Shown here piece by piece: positions 23,785-33,085 of a stretch of DNA of 64,000 nucleotides. The stretch is from Salipiger abyssi. Its GTDB lineage: Bacteria; Pseudomonadota; Alphaproteobacteria; Rhodobacterales; Rhodobacteraceae. The notes beneath the pieces were generated by a model. The model made no database searches and had not been told where the DNA came from. It saw only the letters and a program-made list of their open reading frames with translations. Location of the stretch: assembly GCF_001975705.1 (NCBI RefSeq), contig NZ_CP015093.1:2356001-2420000 (forward strand), read 5' to 3'. The first letter of the stretch is position 1; every line of letters begins with the position of its first letter. A program made the position numbers and the translations under genes.

Positions 23785-24193
23785 GCCATTGCTCCGGGCT
23801 GCGGTCGCTGCATGCTGCCTCTCCTTGCTGCGCTTTCGGCGCCATCCTTGCGCAAGCGTCGGGAAGGGTCCAGATCGGTCGTGACCCGAACGGCCTTCGG
23901 AGCGGTATTTTGAGCCGATCCGACACGTTTGCACTTCGTCGGACCCGGGGTCTTTTCGGTTCGCGCATTGGATGTGTTGGAAAAGATGTAATTTATCAGC
24001 ATCTTATTTGTCACCTCACGCAACCCGACTGAATTGTTGATTTTTCACAACAACGTGACGCAGACGACATGTTTGTGCGTTTCGGGCGGTTTTGCGACTG
24101 GCGACTGTGGCGAAATTAAGGTAGCTGGATACCAGAACAAAAGCGTCGCCGGAAAAAAACAAACAGGCGATCCGAGGTAGAGTGGGTGTTATT
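23785..24193. other. 409-bp intergenic region upstream of the adhesin
   Basis: No gene is seen. From about 23950 the DNA becomes clearly AT-richer than its surroundings, as expected of the regulatory region for a large surface adhesin. It contains the inverted repeat at 24034 and no obvious sigma-70 promoter. Confidence 0.6.
24034..24053. promoter_or_regulatory. Inverted repeat TTGTTG-N8-CAACAA upstream of the adhesin
   Basis: A perfect 6-bp inverted repeat with an 8-base spacer, 140 bases before the adhesin start, in AT-rich DNA. It may be an operator. The regulator is unknown. Confidence 0.35.
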
Positions 24194-27100
24194 ATGAACG
24201 TGATCGATTTCGCGATCCGTACCCGTGCGGGTGCGGTTTCGAAGGGGAGTGTCGGTGGCGATGGGCAAGGTGTCCTGATCGACGCGACGAACGGCAACGA
24301 GGTTTCCCTCAATCTTCATCAGTCGGATGTCGCGCGCTACGAGCGTGCGGGCAACGACTTAGTGCTGACACTGTCCGACGGGCGCGAGCTCGTGCTCGAA
24401 GGCTATTTCGGGGCTGGTACCCCTGCCCAGCTCTATCTCAGCGCCGATGGCATTTTGCAGGAGGTGACGTTGTCCGAAAGCGCCGGCGAGTCGCTTGCCG
24501 TGCAATACGGACACACCGAGACCTTGGGGAAGTGGAGCCCTTCCGAAGATCTGATCTTTTTTGATCGTCCGGCGCTCATGGTCGACAACTATGAGGAGGA
24601 AGAGGTCAGCATGCTCGGGGCCGGGCTGCTCGGATCGAGCTTGCTGGGGCCGATCGGCGCCGGCGCGGCGCTGCTCGGTGGCGCGGCGATACTGGGCAGC
24701 GGCTCTGGCGGCAGCGGTGGATCTGGCGGGGGAAATGCCTCGGCGCCGGCGGTTCCCACCGTCGATGATGCCGATATCCCGATCATCGTGGGCGGCACCG
24801 AGGATCCTCGCATCGACATTACCGGCACGGGCGAGCCCGGCTCCACCGTGGTGGTCACCATCGGCGCCGTCGAGGAAACGACCGTTATCGAGGATAACGG
24901 CGCCTGGGGCGTTGAGTTCGATGGCGAGGATTTCCCTGATGATGGCAGCTATGAGGATGTCACGGTGGTCGTCGAGGACGAAGACGGCACCGTCACCGAT
25001 CTGACCGGTCCGCCGGTCACCATCGACCTGACCCCGCCGCCGCTTGAGATCACCGAAGGCACAGCGGGAACGGGCGATATCGTCAATGCCGGGGACCAGG
25101 CCGACGGCGTCACCGTCGCGGGCACGTCCGAGCCCGGCGCCACGGTCGAGATCGCGCTTGGCGAGCATGTCGCCAGCAGCGTTGCCGACGAGGCGGGGGG
25201 CTGGCAGATCACGTTCGATAGCAGCGTCGTGGCCGAGGGCGAATATCTCGCCGATATCGTCGTGACCGCCACCGATGCCTTTGGAAACAGCACGGCGCTT
25301 GGCGATGCGCTGGATATCGACACGGTCGCACCGCCGCTGAGCATCGACCCGGTGGGCGGCGACGATCTGGTGAACGGGGCCGAGGCCGCCGAGGGCTTTG
25401 CCATCACCGGCAGCGCGGAGGCCGGCGCGCCGGTTGTGGTCACCTATGACGGCGAGAGCTATGAGACCGTGGCAGGCGAGGACGGGCGCTGGGCGGTCAT
25501 GGTGAGCGCCGCCGATGTCGTGGCGGGCGAATACAGCGCCGGGATCGAGGCCAGCACCCTGGACCGTGCCGGCAATGTCACGACCACCGCCAGCACGTTT
25601 TCCGTGGACACCGAAACCTCGGTGGCCTTCAGCGCGGCGGCTCTCACCGGAGACGATCTCATCAATGCCGAGGAACTGGCGGACGGCGTGCTCCTGACCG
25701 GCAGCGCCGAGCCGGGTGCCACCGTCATGGTCACGGTTGCCGGGCTCAGCCAGGAGGCGAGTGTCGCCGCGGATGGTCGCTGGAGCGTCACCTTCAACGG
25801 GCTCGAAGCGGGCAGCTACGAGACCGTTGCAACCGTCAGCGCGACCGATGCCGCCGGCAATACCGCCAGCGCCGAGCACGCCTTTGCCGTCGATACCGAG
25901 ATCTCGGTAACGCTGGACGACGGCATCGGGGGGGACGGCACGGTGAATGCCGCCGAGGCCGCCGAAGGCGTGGTGCTGACGGGCAGCGCCGATGCCGGGG
26001 CGTCGGTGCATATCGAGATCGACGGGACCGGCTACGAGACCGTCGCCGACGCCGCGGGCCAGTGGCGCCTTGCGCTTTCTGCCGCGGACATTGCGTCGGG
26101 GAGCTATGACAGCGCGGTGACGGTCACCGCAACCGATGCGGCGGGCAACAGCTCTGTCGTGACCGGCAGCTTTGCCGTGGATACCGAAACCTCCGTCGCT
26201 TTTGCGGCGGACCCGGTCGAGGGAGACGGCATCGTCAACGCAGTGGAACGTGCCGATGGCGTCTCGCTTTCCGGCGTGGCCGAGCCCGGCGCCGGGGTCG
26301 AGGTCACCCTTGGCACCGTCACCCGCGCGGCGACGGTCGCCGCCGATGGCGGCTGGACCGTGGATTTCGCGGCGGCGGATATCCCCGAAGGAGAGGCGGT
26401 GCTGCCCGTCAGCGCGATCGCAACCGACGCGGCAGGCAACACTGCCAGCGCCAGCGGCGAGATCGCCGTGGACACGCTGGTGCGGGATTTCGCCCTGACA
26501 TCCGAGCTTGGCGGCGCCGATGGGATCATCAGCGCTTCCGAGGCGGCCGAAGGGCTCACCCTCACCGGCAGCACCGAGCCGGGTGCGAGCGTCCAGGTCA
26601 CCCTCGGGGGCATCGCGCGCGCGGCGACGGTTGCCGCCGATGGCAGCTGGACCGTGAGCTATGGCGCCGACGCGCTGCCCTCGGGCGAGCAGACGGTCAC
26701 GCTGACCGCCGTGTCCACCGATGCGGCGGGCAATAGCGAGACGCTGACCCGGGAGATCGGGATCGACACCGATGCCGGCCTGCTGACCATCGACCCGGCG
26801 CCGCTCGAAGGCGACGACATCGTCAACGCCGCCGAGGCGTCGGATGGCGTGGTTGTCACGGGCACTTCCACACCCGGCCAGGCGGTCGCGGTGACACTGG
26901 GCGATGCGGCGATGACGGTGACGACCGATGCCGATGGTGTCTGGAGCGCGGCCTTCGCCGCCGCCGAGATTCCCGCCGGGACCTATACTGCCGATATCAC
27001 CGCGACGATCACCGACGCGGCGGGCAACACGTTGACTCGCAGCGACGGCGTCGGGATCGACACCGAGGTGGTGAATTTCGGGCTCTCTGACGATCCGATC

Positions 27101-28225
27101 GAGACCGACGATGTGGTCAATGCCGCAGAGGCCGCCGATGGCGTCACCCTGACCGGGACCACCGAACCCGGCAGCAGCGTGACCGTGACCTTCGAGGGCA
27201 CCGAACGCGCCGCGACGGTGGATGCGGCGGGCAACTGGAGCGCCAGCTTCACCGCCGCCGAGATCCCGGCGGGCCAGTACGATGCGGTGGCCGAGGTTTC
27301 GACCACCGATGCTGCGGGCAACACCGCCAGCGCCAGCGCGCGTTTTGCGGTCGACACCTATGTGGACGGGCTGGCTGTCTCCGACACGCCCATTGCCGGC
27401 GACGATATCGTCAATGCCGAAGAGGCGCGCAGCGGTTTTGGGCTGACCGGCACGGTCGAGCCCGGGTCGACGGTCACACTCACGGTCGGGGGCGTGGAGA
27501 TCGCGGCCAGCGTCGATACCGGCGGCAACTGGACGGCGGATATCCCCGCGACCGCCATCCCGGCGGAGGCGACCGAGCTGTCGATGCTGATCGAAGCGGT
27601 GGACGCGGCGGGCAACACCACGTCGATCACCGAAACCGTGGCGATGGATACGCTGGCACCCGATACACCGGATGTGGAGAGCTACACCCGGGACCATACC
27701 GGCCTGCGCGGCATCACGCTGGCGAGCGGCGAAGGCGATGTGGAGATCGACACCGTGGTCGATGAGGACGGCGCGGAGATCGCGGATGTGGCGTTCAGCT
27801 CTTACCAGATTTCGGGGCTGGGCGAGACCGCCTATTCCTTCAACGAGGTGGTGCCGGACGGCTCGCATCTCGTGGTGAGCGCGACCGACGCGGCAGGCAA
27901 CCGCTCGGGCACCTATCTGGTGGTGGACGATACGACCACCTCCGAGGTGGCCATGTCCAACCCGCTGGCTCAGGCGCTCTCGCAGTTCAATATCGAGACG
28001 ATCGACCTGCAATTCGCCGAGGAAAGCGCGCTGACGATCACCGAGTCGCAACTGGCGGCCTTGTCGTCGAATGGCGACACGCTGATCGTCGAGGGCGGGT
28101 CGGATGACAGTGTGACGATTGTCGGTGCTCAGGCTCAGGGCAATGACGGAGAGGGCTACAACCTCTTCTCCCTCGGCGACACCGATCTGAGAATTGATGA
28201 GGACATCACCAACGTGGTGATTTGA
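24194..28225 (+). CDS. BapA-like giant repeat adhesin, type I secretion substrate
   Basis: A 1343-residue surface protein. Residues 1-110 resemble the BapA prefix domain (MNVIDFAIRTRAGAV). A hydrophobic Gly/Ala-rich stretch and a Ser/Gly linker follow to about residue 180. Then about ten Ig-like modules of roughly 90-95 residues repeat a GDDIVNAAEA...G.T.PG..V.VTLGG...T.DAAGN pattern. The C-terminus (DITESQLAAL-type region ending DITNVVI) looks like an uncleaved type I secretion signal. It probably promotes surface attachment or biofilm. The tolC, ABC exporter and hlyD genes follow. A GTG at 24182, preceded by GAGG, is an alternative start four residues upstream. Confidence 0.88.
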   Translation: MNVIDFAIRTRAGAVSKGSVGGDGQGVLIDATNGNEVSLNLHQSDVARYERAGNDLVLTLSDGRELVLEGYFGAGTPAQLYLSADGILQEVTLSESAGESLAVQYGHTETLGKWSPSEDLIFFDRPALMVDNYEEEEVSMLGAGLLGSSLLGPIGAGAALLGGAAILGSGSGGSGGSGGGNASAPAVPTVDDADIPIIVGGTEDPRIDITGTGEPGSTVVVTIGAVEETTVIEDNGAWGVEFDGEDFPDDGSYEDVTVVVEDEDGTVTDLTGPPVTIDLTPPPLEITEGTAGTGDIVNAGDQADGVTVAGTSEPGATVEIALGEHVASSVADEAGGWQITFDSSVVAEGEYLADIVVTATDAFGNSTALGDALDIDTVAPPLSIDPVGGDDLVNGAEAAEGFAITGSAEAGAPVVVTYDGESYETVAGEDGRWAVMVSAADVVAGEYSAGIEASTLDRAGNVTTTASTFSVDTETSVAFSAAALTGDDLINAEELADGVLLTGSAEPGATVMVTVAGLSQEASVAADGRWSVTFNGLEAGSYETVATVSATDAAGNTASAEHAFAVDTEISVTLDDGIGGDGTVNAAEAAEGVVLTGSADAGASVHIEIDGTGYETVADAAGQWRLALSAADIASGSYDSAVTVTATDAAGNSSVVTGSFAVDTETSVAFAADPVEGDGIVNAVERADGVSLSGVAEPGAGVEVTLGTVTRAATVAADGGWTVDFAAADIPEGEAVLPVSAIATDAAGNTASASGEIAVDTLVRDFALTSELGGADGIISASEAAEGLTLTGSTEPGASVQVTLGGIARAATVAADGSWTVSYGADALPSGEQTVTLTAVSTDAAGNSETLTREIGIDTDAGLLTIDPAPLEGDDIVNAAEASDGVVVTGTSTPGQAVAVTLGDAAMTVTTDADGVWSAAFAAAEIPAGTYTADITATITDAAGNTLTRSDGVGIDTEVVNFGLSDDPIETDDVVNAAEAADGVTLTGTTEPGSSVTVTFEGTERAATVDAAGNWSASFTAAEIPAGQYDAVAEVSTTDAAGNTASASARFAVDTYVDGLAVSDTPIAGDDIVNAEEARSGFGLTGTVEPGSTVTLTVGGVEIAASVDTGGNWTADIPATAIPAEATELSMLIEAVDAAGNTTSITETVAMDTLAPDTPDVESYTRDHTGLRGITLASGEGDVEIDTVVDEDGAEIADVAFSSYQISGLGETAYSFNEVVPDGSHLVVSATDAAGNRSGTYLVVDDTTTSEVAMSNPLAQALSQFNIETIDLQFAEESALTITESQLAALSSNGDTLIVEGGSDDSVTIVGAQAQGNDGEGYNLFSLGDTDLRIDEDITNVVI

Positions 28226-28227
28226 GG

Positions 28228-28248
28228 GTACGAGTAGGTGTACGAGTA
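28228..28248 (+). repeat. Tandem direct repeat GTACGAGTA
   Basis: Two copies of the 9-base sequence start at 28228 and 28240, just after the adhesin stop codon. The function is unknown. Confidence 0.5.
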
Positions 28249-28252
28249 AACG

Positions 28253-28283
28253 TCCGGAGGCTCGGTTTACCCGGGCCTCCGGA
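28253..28283. terminator. Hairpin between adhesin and tolC-like gene
   Basis: TCCGGAGGC pairs with GCCTCCGGA over a 13-base loop, without a T-tract. It could attenuate transcription so that more adhesin than exporter is made, or stabilise the adhesin mRNA. Confidence 0.4.
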
Positions 28284-28324
28284 TCCCGAAATAACGATAA
28301 AACGCGCCGTTTACGGGGGCACGC

Positions 28325-29650
28325 ATGGGGCAGACACACAGGCGGAGCCTGGTCATGATCGCCGTTCTGGCGATGGTGCCGGGCTGCATGAGAGACACGG
28401 GAGAGGGCGTCGTTTCGCGGTTCATGGGCATGGAGCCCACCGCGCTGGCGCCCAGGGACAGCACGGCGACGCCGGCCAGCGCGGAGCTGGAAGAGGTCTC
28501 GCCGATCATCGCGCAGCTTCAGGCGCGGCGCAGCGCCATCGCATCGGGAACGCCTTATGAGCGGGTCGCCGAGGCGGTGATGCAAAGCGACGCGCGCGTG
28601 GCCGAGGCCGAGTTGCGTGTGGCGCAGCTGCGCGCGCAAGCGGCCCGGAAGAACTGGCTGCCAAGGATCGGTCCGGATATTTCGCTCAATTCGCTGGGCG
28701 GTTTCGCGGCGTCGCTGGTGATCGACCAGGTGCTTTTCGACAACGGCCGCAAGATCGCCGAGCGCGACAAGGCCAAGGCCGATGTCGAGCTGGCCGCCGT
28801 GGCGCTGGTCGAGGACGGAAACAGCCGGGTCTTTGAGGCTCTGACGCTGTATCTCGCCGCCGAGGAGGGGCGTGACAGCGCCGCGCATTTCGCCGAGGCG
28901 CATCGCGAGATGACCCGCTTTGAATGGGTGATGAGCGAACGGGTCCGGGGCGGCGTGTCGGACATGTCGGACCTCAACGTGCTGCGCCAGAAACTTGCCT
29001 CCATCCAGGCGCAGCAGGGCCGAGCGGAAGAGCGCAGCCGCACCGCGCTGGCGGAGCTCAACGCCATGTCGGCGCGCCCGCTTGATGCGCTGCGGGGGCT
29101 CGGCGGCCTGCATGCGGCGCCGGAGGCGCCGCCGCTCGCGGTGCTGCGGGCCGAGGCCGAGCGCGAGGCGACGCTTGCGGAGGCGCGCATTGCCCGGGCC
29201 AGCCACCTTCCGGGTCTTTCGGCAAATGGCCGGCTGTCGGACGATGGCGGTCTGAGCGGCGGGCTTGGTGTGACCACGGATTCGCTCTTCGGTCTCGGCA
29301 CCATGGCCGAGTTGAACGCCATCGAGGCCGGCAAGGAAACCGCCGAGCGCCGCGTCGCCCAGGCCGCCGAGGCGGCGGCGCGCGAGATCGCCAGCCAGAG
29401 CGGCCAGCTCGAGGCCTATCGCCGTCAGCTTTCCGAGGCACGGTTGCTGACCGCTCAGGCAAGGCAAAACCTGGATCTTTTCCAGCGACAATACGAGGGC
29501 GGGCAGCGCCAGGTGATGGATGTGGTGGGCGTCTACGAGACCTATGCCGGCGCGCTCGAAACCGAGATTGACCTGCGTTATCGCGCTGCCCGTGCCGAGC
29601 TCGCGCTGGCGCGTCTTCAGGGCGCGCTTGCCGAGGGGGCGCGGATTTGA
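28325..29650 (+). CDS. TolC-family outer-membrane channel for the adhesin exporter
   Basis: The outer-membrane component of the type I secretion system. The 441-residue protein starts with a signal peptide ending in a lipobox-like MVPGC, suggesting a lipoprotein. It then shows two similar helical-hairpin halves typical of TolC/LapE proteins: RVAEAELRVAQLRAQAARKN and IASQSGQLEAYRRQLSEARLL, each followed by beta-strand-like segments. It overlaps the ABC exporter gene by four bases. The export target is taken to be the adhesin directly upstream. Confidence 0.85.
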   Translation: MGQTHRRSLVMIAVLAMVPGCMRDTGEGVVSRFMGMEPTALAPRDSTATPASAELEEVSPIIAQLQARRSAIASGTPYERVAEAVMQSDARVAEAELRVAQLRAQAARKNWLPRIGPDISLNSLGGFAASLVIDQVLFDNGRKIAERDKAKADVELAAVALVEDGNSRVFEALTLYLAAEEGRDSAAHFAEAHREMTRFEWVMSERVRGGVSDMSDLNVLRQKLASIQAQQGRAEERSRTALAELNAMSARPLDALRGLGGLHAAPEAPPLAVLRAEAEREATLAEARIARASHLPGLSANGRLSDDGGLSGGLGVTTDSLFGLGTMAELNAIEAGKETAERRVAQAAEAAAREIASQSGQLEAYRRQLSEARLLTAQARQNLDLFQRQYEGGQRQVMDVVGVYETYAGALETEIDLRYRAARAELALARLQGALAEGARI

Positions 29651-31854
29651 CCGCGCAGCCGGCTCCGGTGGCTGCGGGCATCGCCCGAACGCCCGTGCTG
29701 CGGGCGGTGCCGCGCCCGGTGCCGGCCAACAGCGCGGGGGACGCGCCGCGCCACTCCGACCGTGCCCATGCGCGTTGCGATCTGATCCGTGTTCTGGCGG
29801 GGCTGAAAGGCGTCGAGGCGCGCGCGTCCGATATCCTTGAGGCGCTGTCGCGCAACCAGAGCACCGATGGAGGCCTTGGCGCCGAGGCCCTGCGCGCCGG
29901 TCTCGACGCCGCCGGGCTCTTGCCCGAGGCCCGTAGCCCGGCAAGCCTGACCCCGGATCTCTGGCCGGCGCTGGCCTTGATGCGCAGCGGGCAGGCGGTG
30001 CTGGTGCTGGCGCAGGAGGCGGGCGGGCTCACCGTGTACGACCCCAGCGCCAAAGGCCGCCGCGCCGAGGTGGCGCTGGGCGACTTCGCCCCGGTCTTCG
30101 CTGGCACGATCCTGCGGGCCGAAGCGCCGATCTCCGCGCTCTCCGAGACGCACGCCGGCGCTGAAATGAGGGCGCACTGGTTCTGGGGCCAGTTCCGGCG
30201 CTTCACGCGGCCTTTTGCCGAGGTGGCGCTGGGTTCCTTCGTGGCCAATCTGCTGGCGGTGTCGGTGGCGCTGTTTTCGCTTCAGGTCTACGACCGGGTG
30301 ATCCCGCACCAGTCGGAAAGCACGCTCTGGGTGCTGGCGGCGGGCGCCGTGATGGCGCTGTTGCTGGAGGCGTTTCTCAAGGTGGCGCGCTCGCAGCTGC
30401 TCGACGGGGCGGGGCGGCAGATCGAGATGACCACCCAGACGCTGCTGATGTCGCGACTGCTGGGCATGCGCTCGGACATCCCAGGGCGGTCGCCGGCGCA
30501 GCTCTTCTCCTCGATGCGCGAATTCGGCTCGGTGCGCGAGTTTTTCACCGCTTCCACCGTGGGTGCGCTGGCGGATATTCCCTTTGTCTTCGTCTTCCTG
30601 CTGCTGGTCTGGTCGATTGCCGGACCCGTCGTCGGTGTGCTGATCCTCGGCGGGCTTCTGATGGTTCTGCCCGGCTTTGCGATGCAGCGCCGGATGATCC
30701 GGCTCACGCGCGAGATGCAGGGCGCCTCGGCGCGGCAGTCACGGCTGTTGCAGGAGGTCGTGACCGAGCTCGACACGATCAAGGCACAGCGCGCCGAAGA
30801 CCGGTTCCGCCGGCTCTGGGAGGAGCTGACGGCGGTGCAGGCGCTGAAAAGCTCCGAGCAGCGGCGGCTCTCGGCGATACTGACCTTCTGGTCTCAGGGG
30901 GTGCAGCAAGGCACCTATGTGACGGCGGTGATCTGCGGCACCTATCTGGTCTTTGCCGGTGAGTTCACCGTGGGCTCGATCATCGCCACCGGCATCCTGA
31001 CCTCACGCACGCTGGCGCCGCTGACCCAGCTCTCCGGCATCCTCGCGCGCTGGGGCAATGTCAAAGGCGCGCTCGACGGGCTGGACGGCATTGCCGACGT
31101 CGCGCAGGATCGGGCCGAGGCGCGGACCTATCTGCGCCGCGAGCATCTGCGTGGCCAGTTCGAGCTGCGCGATGTCAGCTTCCGCTACGATCCCGAGGGC
31201 GCGGCCGTGGTCGATCTGCCAAGCCTGGTCCTCCAGCCGGGACAGACGCTGGCGGTGCTGGGCGCCAACGGGTCGGGCAAATCGACCCTGCTCAAGCTGC
31301 TTTCGGGGCTCTATGCGCCCACGACGGGAAAGCTGCTGATCGACGGCACCGAGATGGCACAGATCGAGCCGCGCGACCTGCGCCGCTGCATCGGCTATCT
31401 GGGGCAGGACGTCCGGCTGTTCCACGGCACGCTGCGCGACAACCTGAACCTGTCGCTGCTGGAACGCGACGATGCGCGACTTTACGAGGCGCTGGATTTC
31501 GCCGGGCTCGGCCCGCATGTGAAGGCGCATCCAAAGGGGCTGGATCTGGAGATCCGTGACGGCGGCGAGGGGCTTTCCGTCGGCCAGCGTCAGAGCATCG
31601 GCTGGGCGCGGCTGTGGTTGCAGGATCCCGATATCTGCCTGCTGGACGAGCCCACCGCCGCGCTCGACCAGACGCTGGAAAAGACGCTGGTGTCACGCCT
31701 GGAAAGCTGGCTGGCGCACCGCACCGCCGTGATCGCCACCCACCGCGTGCCGATCCTGTCGCTGGCCTCCCGCACCATGGTTCTGGCGCAGGGCCGCGTC
31801 GCCGTGGACGGGCCGCGCGACCAGGTGCTCGGCCATCTGCGCAAGGAGACCTGA
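29647..31854 (+). CDS. Type I secretion ABC exporter (LapB-like)
   Basis: The inner-membrane permease/ATPase of the system, 735 residues. About residues 30-170 form a peptidase-C39-like domain that appears to be catalytically dead and would recognise the substrate. Membrane helices occupy about 190-430, and the ATPase has GANGSGKST near residue 538, LSVGQRQS near 642 and ICLLDEPTA near 661. The start is most likely the TTG at 29647, which overlaps the tolC stop as TTGA. The hlyD adaptor starts four bases after its stop codon. Confidence 0.9.
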   Translation: MTAQPAPVAAGIARTPVLRAVPRPVPANSAGDAPRHSDRAHARCDLIRVLAGLKGVEARASDILEALSRNQSTDGGLGAEALRAGLDAAGLLPEARSPASLTPDLWPALALMRSGQAVLVLAQEAGGLTVYDPSAKGRRAEVALGDFAPVFAGTILRAEAPISALSETHAGAEMRAHWFWGQFRRFTRPFAEVALGSFVANLLAVSVALFSLQVYDRVIPHQSESTLWVLAAGAVMALLLEAFLKVARSQLLDGAGRQIEMTTQTLLMSRLLGMRSDIPGRSPAQLFSSMREFGSVREFFTASTVGALADIPFVFVFLLLVWSIAGPVVGVLILGGLLMVLPGFAMQRRMIRLTREMQGASARQSRLLQEVVTELDTIKAQRAEDRFRRLWEELTAVQALKSSEQRRLSAILTFWSQGVQQGTYVTAVICGTYLVFAGEFTVGSIIATGILTSRTLAPLTQLSGILARWGNVKGALDGLDGIADVAQDRAEARTYLRREHLRGQFELRDVSFRYDPEGAAVVDLPSLVLQPGQTLAVLGANGSGKSTLLKLLSGLYAPTTGKLLIDGTEMAQIEPRDLRRCIGYLGQDVRLFHGTLRDNLNLSLLERDDARLYEALDFAGLGPHVKAHPKGLDLEIRDGGEGLSVGQRQSIGWARLWLQDPDICLLDEPTAALDQTLEKTLVSRLESWLAHRTAVIATHRVPILSLASRTMVLAQGRVAVDGPRDQVLGHLRKET

Positions 31855-31858
31855 GACG

Positions 31859-33040
31859 ATGGCGAGCAGCTCCACCAATCTTTCCGCCCAGCTCTTTCGC
31901 GATCTGAAGGGGCCGTCGCTGACGGTCTGGCTCTGCGCCATTTCGGTCTGGGCCTTCATCCTCTGGGCCGGCTTTGCCTGGGTCGATGAGATCGTCCGGG
32001 CGGATGGTCAGATCATTTCCTCCTCGCGTCCGCAGATCATCCAGAACCTTGAGGGCGGCATCCTGTCGGAGCTGCTGGTCAAGGAGGGCGACGAGGTGCG
32101 GCGCGGCGATGTGCTGGCGCGGTTGCACGGCACGCAGTTCCGGTCCTCGGTGGATGATTTGCAGGATCAGATTACCGCCCTTGAGACGCGCCGCCTGCGT
32201 CTCGAGGCCGAACTGGCGGGGGCGTCGGATTTCGATGCCCCCGCATCTTTGGCCGAGCGGAGCCCCGAGATCGTGCAGTCCGAGCGGGCGCTGCTCGCGG
32301 CGCGTCAGGCGGATTATCTCAAGCGCGCTGCGGGCGCGAAGCGGGTCATGGACCAGGCCTATAACGAGCTGAAACTGCTGGAGGATCTTCTTGCGAGCAA
32401 GGTGGTGGCGCTGATCGAGGTGACCCGCGCACGCAAGGCCTTTGCCGACGCCAAGGTGCGCCATGATGAAATCGTCACCCAGACCGAGCTGACCCGCGCG
32501 CAGGACTATTCCGATACGCTGAAAGAGCTGGCGACCCTGCGCCAGACACTCAAGTCCAGCCAGGATCAGCTCAGCCGCACGGTGCTGGTGGCGCCGATGC
32601 ATGGGGTGGTGAACGGGCTGAACGTGACCACGATCGGCGGTGTGGTGCGGCCGGGCGAGGAGATCATGCAGATCATTCCGCTCGACGAGCAGCTGTTCGT
32701 CGAAGCGCAGGTGGCGCCCGAGAACATCGCCAATATCCGCCCCGGTCAGGAGGCGACGATCAAGCTCACCGCCTATGACTACACGATCTACGGCACGCTG
32801 AAGGGCCGGGTCGACGTGATCTCGGCGGACACGTTCGAGGACGAGCGCCGCCCCGAGCTCGGGCCGCATTACAAGGTGACGGTGCGGGTCGACATGTCGG
32901 CGCTTAGCGACCGGCAGGCGCGGATCGAGATCCGCCCGGGCATGATGGCGCAGGCCGAGCTGCACACCGGCGAAAAGACCGTGCTGCAATATCTGCTGAA
33001 ACCGCTCTACAAGACCCGCGAGGCGCTTCGCGAACCCTGA
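31859..33040 (+). CDS. HlyD-family periplasmic adaptor
   Basis: The membrane-fusion protein that links the ABC exporter to the TolC-like channel. The 393-residue protein has one N-terminal membrane helix (about residues 22-42), then the barrel-sandwich start VRADGQIISSSRPQIIQNLEGGI, a long coiled-coil hairpin (about 95-235), and the C-terminal VVRPGEEIMQIIPLDEQLFVEAQV, typical of HlyD/LapC. With it the type I system is complete. The next gene, a DMT transporter, has its own start 45 bases downstream and is probably a separate unit. Confidence 0.92.
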   Translation: MASSSTNLSAQLFRDLKGPSLTVWLCAISVWAFILWAGFAWVDEIVRADGQIISSSRPQIIQNLEGGILSELLVKEGDEVRRGDVLARLHGTQFRSSVDDLQDQITALETRRLRLEAELAGASDFDAPASLAERSPEIVQSERALLAARQADYLKRAAGAKRVMDQAYNELKLLEDLLASKVVALIEVTRARKAFADAKVRHDEIVTQTELTRAQDYSDTLKELATLRQTLKSSQDQLSRTVLVAPMHGVVNGLNVTTIGGVVRPGEEIMQIIPLDEQLFVEAQVAPENIANIRPGQEATIKLTAYDYTIYGTLKGRVDVISADTFEDERRPELGPHYKVTVRVDMSALSDRQARIEIRPGMMAQAELHTGEKTVLQYLLKPLYKTREALREP

Positions 33041-33085
33041 CGCACGGTCTTGCCAATCCGCGCGGCGCAGCGCAAAGCGGTAGAC

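Noticed and set aside
24194..27660. Regularly spaced DNA repeats that could suggest a CRISPR or tandem-repeat array
   Set aside because: They follow the about 92-residue Ig-like protein modules and differ at the base level.
24359..29944. A 1861-codon open frame opposite the adhesin and tolC genes
   Set aside because: High GC content and the codon bias of the repeats keep the antisense frame open. The translation has no domain and the plus-strand genes are clear.
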